Source: Winogradskyella epiphytica
GTDB lineage: Bacteria; Bacteroidota; Bacteroidia; Flavobacteriales; Flavobacteriaceae
Assembly (NCBI RefSeq): GCF_003217215.1
Contig: NZ_QJTD01000001.1
Coordinates: 1,054,001-1,118,000, forward strand
Direction of reading: 5' to 3'
DNA length: 64,000 nt
Positions 35,043-43,893 of the stretch are shown piece after piece. Position numbers and translations under genes: made by a program. Every line of letters starts with the position of its first letter. Position 1 is the first letter of the stretch. The notes beneath the pieces are model-generated. The model was not told the DNA's origin. It did not search any database and saw nothing but the letters and a program-made list of their open reading frames with translations.

Positions 35043-38000
35043 TTAGGCTTGTACTTCTATTGCTTTAGCAGTTTCAACTTCATTGGCTCTTAGTGGCACG
35101 GAAGTGAACTTTACACGCATCCACATTTTTAGCCTTATACTTAAGTAAAATAGTATAGGCACTACAATTAAAGTTAAGAAGGTAGCCACTAACAAACCGT
35201 AAATAACGGTCCAAGCTAGAGGTCCCCAAAACACCACATTATCTCCACCTATATAGATGTGGGGATTAAAATCGGCAAACAGGGTAAAGAAGTTAATATT
35301 TAAACCAATAGCTAACGGAATTAAACCTAAAATAGTAGTAATCGCAGTTAATATAACAGGTCTTAAACGTGCTTTTCCTGCTTTTACTATGCTTTCAAAA
35401 AGATCTTCAGTCTTTAAATAGTCAGTTTCACCGAGGTCTAATAGATTCTTTTTTCTATCTATTAATAATTGGGCGTAATCTAAGAGTACCACACCATTAT
35501 TCACCACAATTCCAGCTAGTGAAATAATTCCAACCATGGTCATCATAATCACAAAAGGTTTTCCCGTGATCACAATACCTCCAAACACACCAATAAAACT
35601 TAAGAAAATAGCAATCATAATAATGGTTGGCTTCGATATTGAGTTGAATTGAAAAATCAATATGAAGAAAATTAAACCGAGACCTGTAAAAAAGGCTCCC
35701 ACTAAGAAAGTCATTTGTTTATTTTGCTCCTCAATCTGACCAGTATAATCGATATGAATGTCTTCCGGTAGTCCTTCATAGCTTTTCATTTCATTCTGAA
35801 TCTGTGCCACAATAGCACCAGCATCAGTATAACCTGGAGATAATGCCGAATAAACGGTTACTACACGTTTGGTAGCTTTGTGTTTAATAGCGCTAAATCC
35901 AGAATTGTTTTTCTGTTTAGCTACGGTAGACAATGGAATTTCCTTGATCTGACCTGTATTATCTCTAAATGTGATATTTTGATTAAATAGAGCACTTTTA
36001 TTATATCGCGTGTCTTCATTAAAACGCACATAAATATCATAATCGTCTCCAGCTTCTTTATAAATTCCAGCCTTAGAACCAAAGATAGAATTACGTAACT
36101 GATCGCCAATTTGTTTGGCTGTTATGCCTAATTCTCCAGCTTTCTCTCTATCAATTTCAACAAGCATAGTTGGCTTGTCTTTATTCACGTCTATTTTAAG
36201 TTCATCAATTCCTGCAATGTTTTTAGAATTGATAAAAGCACGCATCGATTCAGCGGTAGCAATTAATTCGTTATAATCTTTACCATCTAATTCAATATTA
36301 ATTGGAGATCCAGCCGGTGGTCCGTTGGCATCTTTCTCTACTGAAATTAAGACACCAGGATAAATACCAACTAGTGCTTCTTGAACTTTTTGACGCAATA
36401 ACTCACTATCCTCACCACGTCTGTATTTGTATTCGCGCATCGATGCTGTAATCTTTGCTTTATGAGGCATTTCTGCACCAGAGCCCATATCAGTTTGCGG
36501 ATTTCCAGCACCTTCTCCTACTTGAGAAACAGCACTTTCTACCATGAAATTTACGCCGTTATCCATGTATTGGTTGGCATTGATAACATCGTATACACGT
36601 GCTTCAATTTGCTTGGTAATAGCATTGGTCTTTTCGATAGCCGTTCCTTCAGGGTATTCTATATAGACAATAATCTGGTTTGGCTTATTATCTGGAAAGA
36701 ATTCTACTTTTGTACGTTGTTGTGATAGAGAAATTCCAAAAGCGACAAAGGCAGCTATTAAAAGTAGGAATGTGCCGCCACTTAAAAGGTAAGGACGCTT
36801 TTTCGATAAAGCTTTACGCAATTGACGCTCGTACCAATTTTCTAATCTCACTAAAGCCTTATTTTGGAAACTATTTGCCCATCCTCTAATAAAGAAGCGA
36901 TAGGCCCAAAGCATTATAGCTGTAAAAATCATTATGGTTCCTAAGCCACGGTAATCACCTCCAAATAATAGGATAAGTAATCCTATAACGGCCACAATAC
37001 TTGTGATTTTAATAATTTGCTTCAAAGGCATATCCTTGTCTTCCGTAGTCATATATCGAGATACCAATACTGAGTTGAAAAATATAGCCACGAATAAGGA
37101 TGAGCCTAATACAATGGATAAGGTGATAGGTAAGATTTTCATGAATTCACCCATAATACCAGGCCATAAGCCTAGTGGAATAAATGCGCCCACAGTGGTA
37201 GCCGTAGAAATAATAATTGGGAAAGCGATTTCTCCAATCCCTTTCTTTGCAGCTTCAACACGCGTCATACCTTCTTCTTCCATTAAACGGTAAACGTTTT
37301 CAACAACCACAATACCATTATCTACCAACATACCAAGACCCATGATAAGACCAAAAAGAACCATAGTATTTAAACTGTAGCCAATTAATCCTAAAATCAT
37401 AAGTGACATAAACATGGACATTGGAATAGCAAAACCAACGAATAAAGCGTTTTTAAAACCTAAGAAGAACATCAGAACTGTTACCACTAAGATAACCCCG
37501 AAGATGATGTTGTTTACCAAATCATCAACCTGGCCAATGGTAACCGAAGACTGGTCGTTAGTAATAGTCACTTCTAAATCTTGTGGAAATTTATTGTCAA
37601 TAGCATTTTGAACGATAACTTGAATTTGTTCAGCCGCGGCAACCATGTTCTTACCTGCTCGTTTCTTTACATCAAGCATGACTACGGGGTCCCCTGACTT
37701 ACGTGCGAAGGTTGTTTTGTCTTCTTCTTGAAATGAAACCGTAGCAACATCTCTTAAATAAATTGGATTTCCGTTTTCCGACTTAACTACAAAATGTTCA
37801 AGTTCTGAAGGGTTTTGAATTTCACCTAAAATTCTAATCGTTCTACGCTGTCCACTAGCTATTAAATTCCCCGCAGACTGCGTCACATTTCCATTGCCAA
37901 TGGCACCTAAGACGTCGTTAAATGTGACTTTGGCAGCCATCATTTTATAGATATCAACAGCCACTTCAACTTCCTTTTCCTGAGCACCACGAATGTCTGC

Positions 38001-38567
38001 TTTTTTAATTTCAGACAAATCTTCAATTTCATCTTGAAGATATTCAGCAAATTCTTTGAGTTTTTGAATTGGGTAATCTCCCGAGATATTAATATTCAGA
38101 ATAGGCATTTCTTCCGAAAGACTCAATTCAAAAACATCAGGTGTCACTTTTGCGCCGTTAAAAGTTGGCCAGTCTTCTCCAGCCGTTTCCGAATCGATTT
38201 CGTCCTTTACCTTTTGTTTGGCTTGTTCAACAGTAATGTTTTCATCAAATTCTATAACCACCATAGAAAAATCTTCCTGCGATGTTGAGGTGATTTCTAC
38301 AACATTACTTACCGTTTTTAAGCGATCTTCAACAGGATCTGTGATGAGCTTTTCAATATCTTCAGCTGTATTTCCTGGGTAGATGGTGCTAACGTAAATT
38401 TTAGTTTCGTTAACCTCAGGAAATGATTCTCTAGGCATGCTGAAAAATGCCGAAATTCCTAAATAAAAGAAGACAGCAATAAGCACGTACATTGTGGTTT
38501 TATTGTTAATAGCCCACGATGCCCAACCAAATTCCTTTTCGGTATTTTTTTTATTTTTTTGAGTCAT
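35043..38567 (-). CDS. RND-family efflux pump inner-membrane transporter
   Basis: The protein of 1174 residues has 12 membrane spans and two large periplasmic loops, the RND layout. Motifs seen include FYLGISAFFSMPRESFPE after TM1, the TM4 region GLIMGLGMLVDNGIVVVENVYRLMEEEG (proton relay Asp) and a matching second half (VGIISLAGIVVNNGVVLLDY). It is about 130 residues longer than AcrB, with an extra soluble stretch between the halves. With the adaptor and TolC genes upstream it forms a tripartite drug or metabolite exporter. The start ATG lies in the second copy of a 14-bp tandem duplication and shares a base with the stop of a 4-codon upstream frame. Confidence 0.93.
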   Translation of the reverse strand: MTQKNKKNTEKEFGWASWAINNKTTMYVLIAVFFYLGISAFFSMPRESFPEVNETKIYVSTIYPGNTAEDIEKLITDPVEDRLKTVSNVVEITSTSQEDFSMVVIEFDENITVEQAKQKVKDEIDSETAGEDWPTFNGAKVTPDVFELSLSEEMPILNINISGDYPIQKLKEFAEYLQDEIEDLSEIKKADIRGAQEKEVEVAVDIYKMMAAKVTFNDVLGAIGNGNVTQSAGNLIASGQRRTIRILGEIQNPSELEHFVVKSENGNPIYLRDVATVSFQEEDKTTFARKSGDPVVMLDVKKRAGKNMVAAAEQIQVIVQNAIDNKFPQDLEVTITNDQSSVTIGQVDDLVNNIIFGVILVVTVLMFFLGFKNALFVGFAIPMSMFMSLMILGLIGYSLNTMVLFGLIMGLGMLVDNGIVVVENVYRLMEEEGMTRVEAAKKGIGEIAFPIIISTATTVGAFIPLGLWPGIMGEFMKILPITLSIVLGSSLFVAIFFNSVLVSRYMTTEDKDMPLKQIIKITSIVAVIGLLILLFGGDYRGLGTIMIFTAIMLWAYRFFIRGWANSFQNKALVRLENWYERQLRKALSKKRPYLLSGGTFLLLIAAFVAFGISLSQQRTKVEFFPDNKPNQIIVYIEYPEGTAIEKTNAITKQIEARVYDVINANQYMDNGVNFMVESAVSQVGEGAGNPQTDMGSGAEMPHKAKITASMREYKYRRGEDSELLRQKVQEALVGIYPGVLISVEKDANGPPAGSPINIELDGKDYNELIATAESMRAFINSKNIAGIDELKIDVNKDKPTMLVEIDREKAGELGITAKQIGDQLRNSIFGSKAGIYKEAGDDYDIYVRFNEDTRYNKSALFNQNITFRDNTGQIKEIPLSTVAKQKNNSGFSAIKHKATKRVVTVYSALSPGYTDAGAIVAQIQNEMKSYEGLPEDIHIDYTGQIEEQNKQMTFLVGAFFTGLGLIFFILIFQFNSISKPTIIMIAIFLSFIGVFGGIVITGKPFVIMMTMVGIISLAGIVVNNGVVLLDYAQLLIDRKKNLLDLGETDYLKTEDLFESIVKAGKARLRPVILTAITTILGLIPLAIGLNINFFTLFADFNPHIYIGGDNVVFWGPLAWTVIYGLLVATFLTLIVVPILFYLSIRLKMWMRVKFTSVPLRANEVETAKAIEVQA

Positions 38568-38589
38568 TAGATGTTAGTCATTAGATGTT
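38562..38589 (-). repeat. 14-bp tandem duplication over the RND start codon
   Basis: AGTCATTAGATGTT occurs twice without a gap (38562-38575 and 38576-38589, plus-strand reading). On the minus strand each copy holds TAATG. The upstream ATG (38581-38579) reads Met-Thr-Asn-Ile-stop, and the TAA (38569-38567) overlaps the ATG of the RND gene (38567-38565) by one base. Confidence 0.85.
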
Positions 38590-38612
38590 TAAATTGTGAA
38601 TAAAATTGACGT

Positions 38613-39794
38613 CTATTTCGTCTCTTCCATTTTAAGTACTTCTACAGACTGTCCGTCTTTTACACTTCGCGCTCCTTCTTGAATGATTTCAGCGCCAGTT
38701 TCAAGTCCTTTTAGAACTTCAATAATGTCGTCTTGAGTTTTTCCTGTTTTAATAATGACACGCTTTGCAGTTCCAATATTTTTATCAGATTTATCGGTCA
38801 CTATATAAACATATTGTTCGCCCTCTGAGTTTTCTGAAACCACACTTTGTGGAATCAGTATAGCATTCTCATTGGTATAATCATTAATTTTTAATCGAGC
38901 AGTTAGGTTGGGTTTAATGCTCTTGTCATCATTAGGAATTTCCACTTCAACTTTAAATGTTCGGTTCGCTGGATTTATAAAATCACCTGCCTGGCGAATT
39001 TTAGTTTCAATAATTTTCCCTAAAACCGGAATGTTAACAGATACACTTTTTCCTTTAGTCACATCAGAAACGTAGCGTTCTGGAACCTCCGTTTCTATAT
39101 ACATATTATCCAAATTCACTATACGCATTAAAGGTGTTTGACCGGCTGCGACAACACTTCCTTGCTCAGTAATAATATCGTCGATAGTACCAGAGAATGG
39201 GGCTATCACTGTCGTTTTAGCAATTTGTTTATTCAGTTGATTGACTGACTCTTGCTGTGCTTGGTAGTTAGATTGTGCTTGTAAAAACTGAATTTCACTA
39301 CCAATGTTTTGCTCCCAAAGTCGTTTTTGACGTTCGTAAGTTGTCTTGGCTAATTCGGCTTGAATTTTTAGTTGTGCTAATTGCTGACTCAATCCACCAT
39401 CATCAATCTTAGCTAATATTTGACCTTTTCTAACCGATTGACCTTCTTTAACGTAGACCTTTGTTAAAATACCATTGAATTCTGGTGTAACCGTGAGTAA
39501 ATCTTTTGTGGTTACATTTCCTTGCAGTTCTAAAACATGTTCAAAAACTTCGGTGTTCACTTTAATAGAGGTAACTAAAGGCACATTTTTAGTCGTGTCT
39601 AAGCTTTTGATCTTTTCATCAAGCAATTTTATTTTATCATTGATGACCTGTTGTTCGCTAACAAGCTCAACTCGTTTTGCTCTGATGGTTTCTAGATTTC
39701 CGCTTTCTATAACTTTTTCTACAGATTTCTTTTTTCCGCCAGAACAAGAAACTGCAAATAGAGCAATGATGATTAAGGAGTATATATATTTCAT
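38613..39794 (-). CDS. RND efflux periplasmic adaptor (membrane fusion) lipoprotein
   Basis: The protein of 393 residues has a lipoprotein signal with Cys at 17 (FAVSC), then a coiled-coil segment before the first lipoyl half, which is unusual at the N terminus (about 28-68). A barrel-sandwich hybrid (GILTKVYVKEGQSVRKGQILAKIDDGG and VIAPFSGTIDDIITEQGSVV) encloses a short alpha-hairpin, then come the beta-barrel and membrane-proximal domains (ILIPQSVVSENSEGEQYVYIV). It links the RND pump to TolC. It lies 86 bases after the TolC gene and 45 before the RND gene in one operon. Confidence 0.92.
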   Translation of the reverse strand: MKYIYSLIIIALFAVSCSGGKKKSVEKVIESGNLETIRAKRVELVSEQQVINDKIKLLDEKIKSLDTTKNVPLVTSIKVNTEVFEHVLELQGNVTTKDLLTVTPEFNGILTKVYVKEGQSVRKGQILAKIDDGGLSQQLAQLKIQAELAKTTYERQKRLWEQNIGSEIQFLQAQSNYQAQQESVNQLNKQIAKTTVIAPFSGTIDDIITEQGSVVAAGQTPLMRIVNLDNMYIETEVPERYVSDVTKGKSVSVNIPVLGKIIETKIRQAGDFINPANRTFKVEVEIPNDDKSIKPNLTARLKINDYTNENAILIPQSVVSENSEGEQYVYIVTDKSDKNIGTAKRVIIKTGKTQDDIIEVLKGLETGAEIIQEGARSVKDGQSVEVLKMEETK

Positions 39795-39880
39795 GTTTTT
39801 AATTTATTCTTTTTTTAATTTAATGCCTTCTATGGTTGTGACTTCCGTCCTTTTTTATTTTTGAATGATAGCTTTTAAAC

Positions 39881-41224
39881 TCACTTAATTGGGGTGTTTA
39901 AAATAGTTTCCAAGGCGGCTTTAGAATTGATGACATCTAACATAGCCTGTAATAATTCTTGTTGTGCTGTGTATAATTGAGTTTGCGCTTGTCTTAGCTC
40001 GAAACTTGATCCTATGCCTTCAAAAAATTTAGTTTGATTTTTAGTTTCAATGCGTTCGGCAAGGGCGAGGTTTTGCTTCTTGTTCTCGTAATCTTCAATA
40101 GCGAATTGATAATCGCTTTTGGCCGAAGCTATTTGAAGCTTAATACGTTGTGCTGTTTCTGTGAGATCATCTACAGACTTTTCTAAATTAATTTGAGCAC
40201 GTTGGGTGGCAGCACTTCGCATGCCGGAACTAAAAATTGGAATATTTAGGCTGACACCAAATAATGAAGAACCAAACCATTTTTGGTCGCTATTAAAAAA
40301 GGTAAAGTCATTTTCAAAAGCCGAATAACCACCATTGATAAAGGTGTTAAATGTTGGTAAAGCTTTACTCTTTTCAAGTTTTACTAGTAATTCTTTTGCT
40401 TTAGTATCATTAGCTGCAATAATATAATCAATGGAGGTTTCAGGATTGTTTTCAACTTCCAGTAAGGCTAGTGATCTATTGTTTTCAGCTAAAGTTTCAA
40501 GGTCATCCGTAAGTTCTAATTGTTTATAGACATCTAATCCTAAAGTAATATTGAGCATTTGATAGGCTAAAGTTTTAAGTCTGTTGGTGTTGTTCAAACT
40601 ACTTTTAACGCCAGAAAGTGTGATTTGAAGTTGTTCTACATTTTCCTCTTCACCTAAACCGTTTTCATAAATTTTAGTGGTTTCAAAAAGGTTTTTTTCA
40701 AGGACATCAATATTTCTGTTTAAAATTTCAACGCTCTCTTCAGCAAGTAAAACATTGCCATAGGCATCGATAACCGATTTTCTGACTTCAAGATCTGTTT
40801 TGGTCTTAGCATTTTTTGAGATTTCTAAAAACACTTTTGCCGATTGTAAGGCAACAAGGTAAGATCCATCAAAGATTTTTTGACTTAAGGTGGCCGTTGC
40901 GTTAACACTCTGTTTTGTACCAAAAACAACTTCTTGAAATTCACCAGGATTTCCACCGAAAAATTCAGCAGGAATCACTTGAACTTGTTGTTTTAAAAAG
41001 TTTTGATAATCGACCGATGCATTAATTTGTGGTAAACCCGTTGCTGTAGTTTCCCATTTTTTCTGCTTGGCAGCTTCAATATCACGAGCGGCGTTAAGAG
41101 CGGTCCTATTATTTTCTAACGCATAGTGAATTGCTTCTTGTAAAGAAAGCGCAGAAGGTTCTTCTTGAGAAAATCCAATTTGAACTATGAGAAAACCAAT
41201 CAGTAGCCTTAGTGTTTTAGTCAT
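39881..41224 (-). CDS. TolC-family outer-membrane efflux channel
   Basis: The protein of 447 residues has a signal peptide (MTKTLRLLIGFLIVQIGFSQ) and the two repeats of the outer-membrane efflux protein fold: LSLQEAIHYALENNRTALNAARDIEAAKQKKWETTATGLPQINASVDY in the first and NFSSGMRSAATQRAQINLEKS-type helices with AERIETKNQTKFFEGIGSSFELRQAQTQLYTAQQEL in the second. It forms the trimeric exit duct for the pump encoded next. It starts 7 bases after the TetR gene stop, so regulator and pump are one transcript. Confidence 0.93.
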   Translation of the reverse strand: MTKTLRLLIGFLIVQIGFSQEEPSALSLQEAIHYALENNRTALNAARDIEAAKQKKWETTATGLPQINASVDYQNFLKQQVQVIPAEFFGGNPGEFQEVVFGTKQSVNATATLSQKIFDGSYLVALQSAKVFLEISKNAKTKTDLEVRKSVIDAYGNVLLAEESVEILNRNIDVLEKNLFETTKIYENGLGEEENVEQLQITLSGVKSSLNNTNRLKTLAYQMLNITLGLDVYKQLELTDDLETLAENNRSLALLEVENNPETSIDYIIAANDTKAKELLVKLEKSKALPTFNTFINGGYSAFENDFTFFNSDQKWFGSSLFGVSLNIPIFSSGMRSAATQRAQINLEKSVDDLTETAQRIKLQIASAKSDYQFAIEDYENKKQNLALAERIETKNQTKFFEGIGSSFELRQAQTQLYTAQQELLQAMLDVINSKAALETILNTPIK

Positions 41225-41231
41225 AATGAGT

Positions 41232-41828
41232 TTAGTTGTTGTGTATGTCTGTTAAAATTTCTAATCCTTTTGGAGAGCAAATCCCGCGTAAATGGTATTC
41301 AAAATAATTGTCCATTAACCTAGGGATGCTGAACGACTCTTGAGGAAAAATCTCTTGATCTTTTAACATGAGCATTCCGTTAAAGTATAATCGTGATACA
41401 AATTCTATGTCTATAGAATCACGATAAAGGTTTTGTTCTACACCACGTTTTAAATTACCTGTAACACAGTTGAGCATTTTGCTAAATTGTCTGTTTTTTA
41501 AATTGGTAAAAATCTTAGGGTAATATTTCTGGAGTTGATATTGAGGAGATGACTTCTCGTCTTTTAAATGAAGCATTACAAATTTTTTAATTTCAAAAAC
41601 CTCTTCAATAGGATTTTTATTTAAATCACAAATGCAATCAATTCCATCAGAGATTTCTTTAAAAACGGACATCGTGGTAGCTTCAACCAGTTTGGTTTTG
41701 TTTTCAAAATGCTGATAAATCGTTTTTTTGGAAATACCCAAGTCATTGGCAATATCATCCATAGTCACGCTTTTAAAACCTAAGTTCAAAAACAAATCAG
41801 CAGACTTTTGTATTATTTTTTCTTTCAT
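41232..41828 (-). CDS. TetR/AcrR-family regulator of the efflux operon
   Basis: From ATG 41828 the product has 198 residues. The N-terminal helix-turn-helix is typical (MKEKIIQKSADLFLNLGFKSVTMDDIANDLGISKKTIYQHFENKTKLVEA, residues 1-50), and a variable ligand-binding domain follows. A longer frame from 41915 is ruled out as the start: the promoter (41873-41904) and operator (41886-41913) lie inside it. It is the first gene of the regulator-TolC-adaptor-RND operon and by family rule should repress it, releasing on binding of an exported compound. Confidence 0.92.
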   Translation of the reverse strand: MKEKIIQKSADLFLNLGFKSVTMDDIANDLGISKKTIYQHFENKTKLVEATTMSVFKEISDGIDCICDLNKNPIEEVFEIKKFVMLHLKDEKSSPQYQLQKYYPKIFTNLKNRQFSKMLNCVTGNLKRGVEQNLYRDSIDIEFVSRLYFNGMLMLKDQEIFPQESFSIPRLMDNYFEYHLRGICSPKGLEILTDIHNN

Positions 41829-41872
41829 TTTGTCGGTGTTCCGGGCGTTGGAACCTTTTCGTTTTAAGATTG

Positions 41873-41904
41873 CAAAAGTACAACCGGAAACTTTTAAAAC
41901 CAAA
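41873..41904 (-). promoter_or_regulatory. Promoter of the TetR/efflux operon
   Basis: On the minus strand TTTG (41904-41901), a 20-bp spacer and TACTTTTG (41880-41873) match both Bacteroidota promoter elements exactly. The predicted start of transcription is near 41867, giving a leader of about 39 nt to the ATG at 41828. Confidence 0.75.
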
Positions 41905-41913
41905 AAAGTTTCC
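41886..41913 (-). promoter_or_regulatory. TetR-type operator of the efflux operon
   Basis: GGAAACTTTT (41886-41895) and its exact complement AAAAGTTTCC (41904-41913) are separated by 8 bases. The palindrome covers the -33 element and most of the spacer, so a bound TetR dimer would block RNA polymerase. Confidence 0.7.
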
Positions 41914-41970
41914 AAAGTTTTAGTAATTATTTATCGTGATGAATAATGACCTATAATATGATGAAAACAT

Positions 41971-41978
41971 TATTTTTG
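41971..41978 (+). promoter_or_regulatory. -7 box of the polyprenyl synthetase gene, probably leaderless
   Basis: TATTTTTG is a perfect TAnnTTTG and ends 4 bases before the ATG at 41983. No -33 TTTG is found at the normal distance. The arrangement copies that in front of the DUF3109 gene. Confidence 0.5.
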
Positions 41979-41982
41979 CCTC

Positions 41983-42957
41983 ATGCAACATATTGAACAG
42001 TATCAAAAGCCATTTCTAAAGTATTTAGAGGGTTTTATCGTGACTAAAGAGCCTAAAAATTTATATGCTCCGATTAATTATATTTTGGAATTAGGAGGTA
42101 AGCGTTTACGTCCTATTTTAACTTTAATGACTGCTGAGGTCTTTGGAGAAACGGCTCAAAAGGCTATGGATGCGGCATTATCTATCGAGGTGTTTCATAA
42201 CTTCTCCTTAGTGCATGACGACATAATGGATGATGCGCCTTTACGTAGAGGACAGAAAACCGTTCATGAAAAATGGAATTTGAATACCGGGATTCTTTCT
42301 GGAGACGCGATGCTAATTATGGCTTATCAACTCTTTGAGAATTATGATTCCGAAACTTTTCAATCCTTAGCAAAACTATTTAGTAAAACGGCTTTAGAAG
42401 TTTGTGAAGGGCAGCAATACGATATTGATTTTGAAACGCGAAACGATGTAAGTATTTCAGAATACTTAAAAATGATTGAATTTAAAACGGCTGTTTTGGT
42501 GGGCGCTGCCATGCAAATGGGGGCGATTGTTGCAAAAGCATCAGAGGAGGATCAGAAAGCGATTTATGAATTTGGACGACTTTTGGGAATAGCTTTTCAA
42601 CTTCAAGACGATTATCTTGATGCCTTTGGAAATCCTGAAACCTTTGGTAAACAGGTTGGAGGAGATATTATCGAAAACAAAAAAACCTATTTACATCTTA
42701 AGACATTGGAATTAGGTTCGGAAGAGCAGAAAAAGAACTTGATGCAATTGATGTCGAATGAGAGCATCTCAAAAGACGATAAGGTTGAAAATGTAAAACA
42801 ATTATTTACCGAATCTGGCGCTGCGGAAGCCACATCTCAAGCTGTAAAAAATTACACGTCTAAAGCGTTTGAAGTTCTAAAAGGGCTACATATCCCAGAA
42901 GATAAAAAACAGGATCTTAAAGATTTTGGTGTGCAATTGATGAATAGACGTGTGTAA
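41983..42957 (+). CDS. Polyprenyl diphosphate synthase (trans-isoprenyl family)
   Basis: The protein of 324 residues carries the two Asp-rich motifs of trans-prenyltransferases: DDIMDDAPLRRGQKTVH (first) and FQLQDDYLDAFG (second), plus GGKRLRPILTLMTAE at the substrate-binding start. It condenses isopentenyl diphosphate with an allylic primer. Before the first motif, the residues setting chain length are bulky (VFHNFSLVH), which suggests a short or medium chain; geranylgeranyl or the menaquinone side chain are the options. It is probably leaderless and is followed 6 bases later by a small conserved-looking gene. Confidence 0.9.
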   Translation: MQHIEQYQKPFLKYLEGFIVTKEPKNLYAPINYILELGGKRLRPILTLMTAEVFGETAQKAMDAALSIEVFHNFSLVHDDIMDDAPLRRGQKTVHEKWNLNTGILSGDAMLIMAYQLFENYDSETFQSLAKLFSKTALEVCEGQQYDIDFETRNDVSISEYLKMIEFKTAVLVGAAMQMGAIVAKASEEDQKAIYEFGRLLGIAFQLQDDYLDAFGNPETFGKQVGGDIIENKKTYLHLKTLELGSEEQKKNLMQLMSNESISKDDKVENVKQLFTESGAAEATSQAVKNYTSKAFEVLKGLHIPEDKKQDLKDFGVQLMNRRV

Positions 42958-42963
42958 AACGCT

Positions 42964-43314
42964 ATGAATTTACCGGCAAATTTTGACGAATTAATAACAG
43001 AAGCTGAGGGCCTAAACCTTTATAAGAAGCTAATCGTTCAACTAAATAAGGATTTGTTATATGCAAATATCGATTTAGAGTTGGATGAGGAGACCTTGCC
43101 AACAAGTTTAAAATTAGTACTGCAAGAAACGGTGTTTCATCTCATTCAAGAGAAATTTACCAATTATCTCAATTTGCTTTATATTGTTGATGTTTCTGAA
43201 GCTAAAATTAGAAGTTTAGATGGGGAGGATACCATGAAACTGTCAGAAGAGGTTACGTTTATTATTCTTCAACGCATTTGGCAAAAGGTGTGGTATAAGG
43301 CAAAATTTTCCTAA
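42964..43314 (+). CDS. Unknown protein of 116 residues downstream of polyprenyl synthetase
   Basis: A helical, Leu/Glu-rich soluble protein (LITEAEGLNLYKKLIVQLNKDLLYANIDLELDEE and FHLIQEKFTNYLNLLYIVDVSEAKIR). It has no signal peptide, membrane span or cysteine. I recognise no family. It starts 6 bases after the prenyl synthase stop and is clearly cotranscribed with it, which together with the length and normal codon use argues for a real gene. Confidence 0.6.
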   Translation: MNLPANFDELITEAEGLNLYKKLIVQLNKDLLYANIDLELDEETLPTSLKLVLQETVFHLIQEKFTNYLNLLYIVDVSEAKIRSLDGEDTMKLSEEVTFIILQRIWQKVWYKAKFS

Positions 43315-43389
43315 GTCCTTGATTTTGATAAAGTCAAATTAATAAATCAAAGTTTAGTACTTTCGTAGACTAATAAATAATACAGAACT

Positions 43390-43824
43390 ATGTTTTCAAA
43401 AGCTTGTCAATACGGAATCAAAGCAACCATTTATATAGCGGTAAATTCGGCAGAGGGCAGGCGTGTAACTCCAAAAGAAATTGCGGAAGAGATTAATTCT
43501 CCTCAGGCATTTACGGCGAAAATTCTTCAGGACCTCGTAAGGCATGATGTGATTAAATCGGTAAGAGGGGCTTATGGTGGTTTTGAAATCGATAAGTCTA
43601 AAATCGCAACTACTAAGCTTTCGGAAATTGTGAATGCCATAGATGGTGATCAAGTCTATAAAGGTTGTGGTTTAGGATTGGAAAGATGTAATGAAGATCA
43701 CCCTTGTCCTGTTCATGATAAATTTAAAGTGGTGAGGGAGGAACTAAGGGATATGTTAGAAAACACGACTTTAGAACAATTAGCTACTGATATTACAACA
43801 CAAAAGACTTTTTTGAAAATGTAA
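43390..43824 (+). CDS. Rrf2-family transcriptional regulator with three-cysteine motif
   Basis: The protein of 144 residues has the Rrf2 winged helix: FSKACQYGIKATIYIAV, then PKEIAEEINSPQAFTAKILQDLVRHDVIKSVRGAYGGFEI. The metal loop holds C93, C100 and C106 (GCGLGLERCNEDHPC), as in the Fe-S regulators NsrR and IscR, so it probably binds an Fe-S cluster and senses NO, oxygen or iron-sulfur status. The next gene region, on the opposite strand, is the nitrous-oxide reductase cluster, which favours an NsrR-like role. A TACTTTCG box at 43358-43365 is a reasonable -7 element. Confidence 0.9.
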   Translation: MFSKACQYGIKATIYIAVNSAEGRRVTPKEIAEEINSPQAFTAKILQDLVRHDVIKSVRGAYGGFEIDKSKIATTKLSEIVNAIDGDQVYKGCGLGLERCNEDHPCPVHDKFKVVREELRDMLENTTLEQLATDITTQKTFLKM

Positions 43825-43893
43825 GAGAAATCCCAGAATCTTCATGTAATAAGATTCTGAGACTGATGTATGATATAGCAATTTCCTTTAAAT

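Noticed and set aside
41829-41915. N-terminal extension of 29 residues on the TetR regulator
   Set aside because: The stretch contains the exact promoter elements and operator of the gene, and the helix-turn-helix begins right after Met at 41828.
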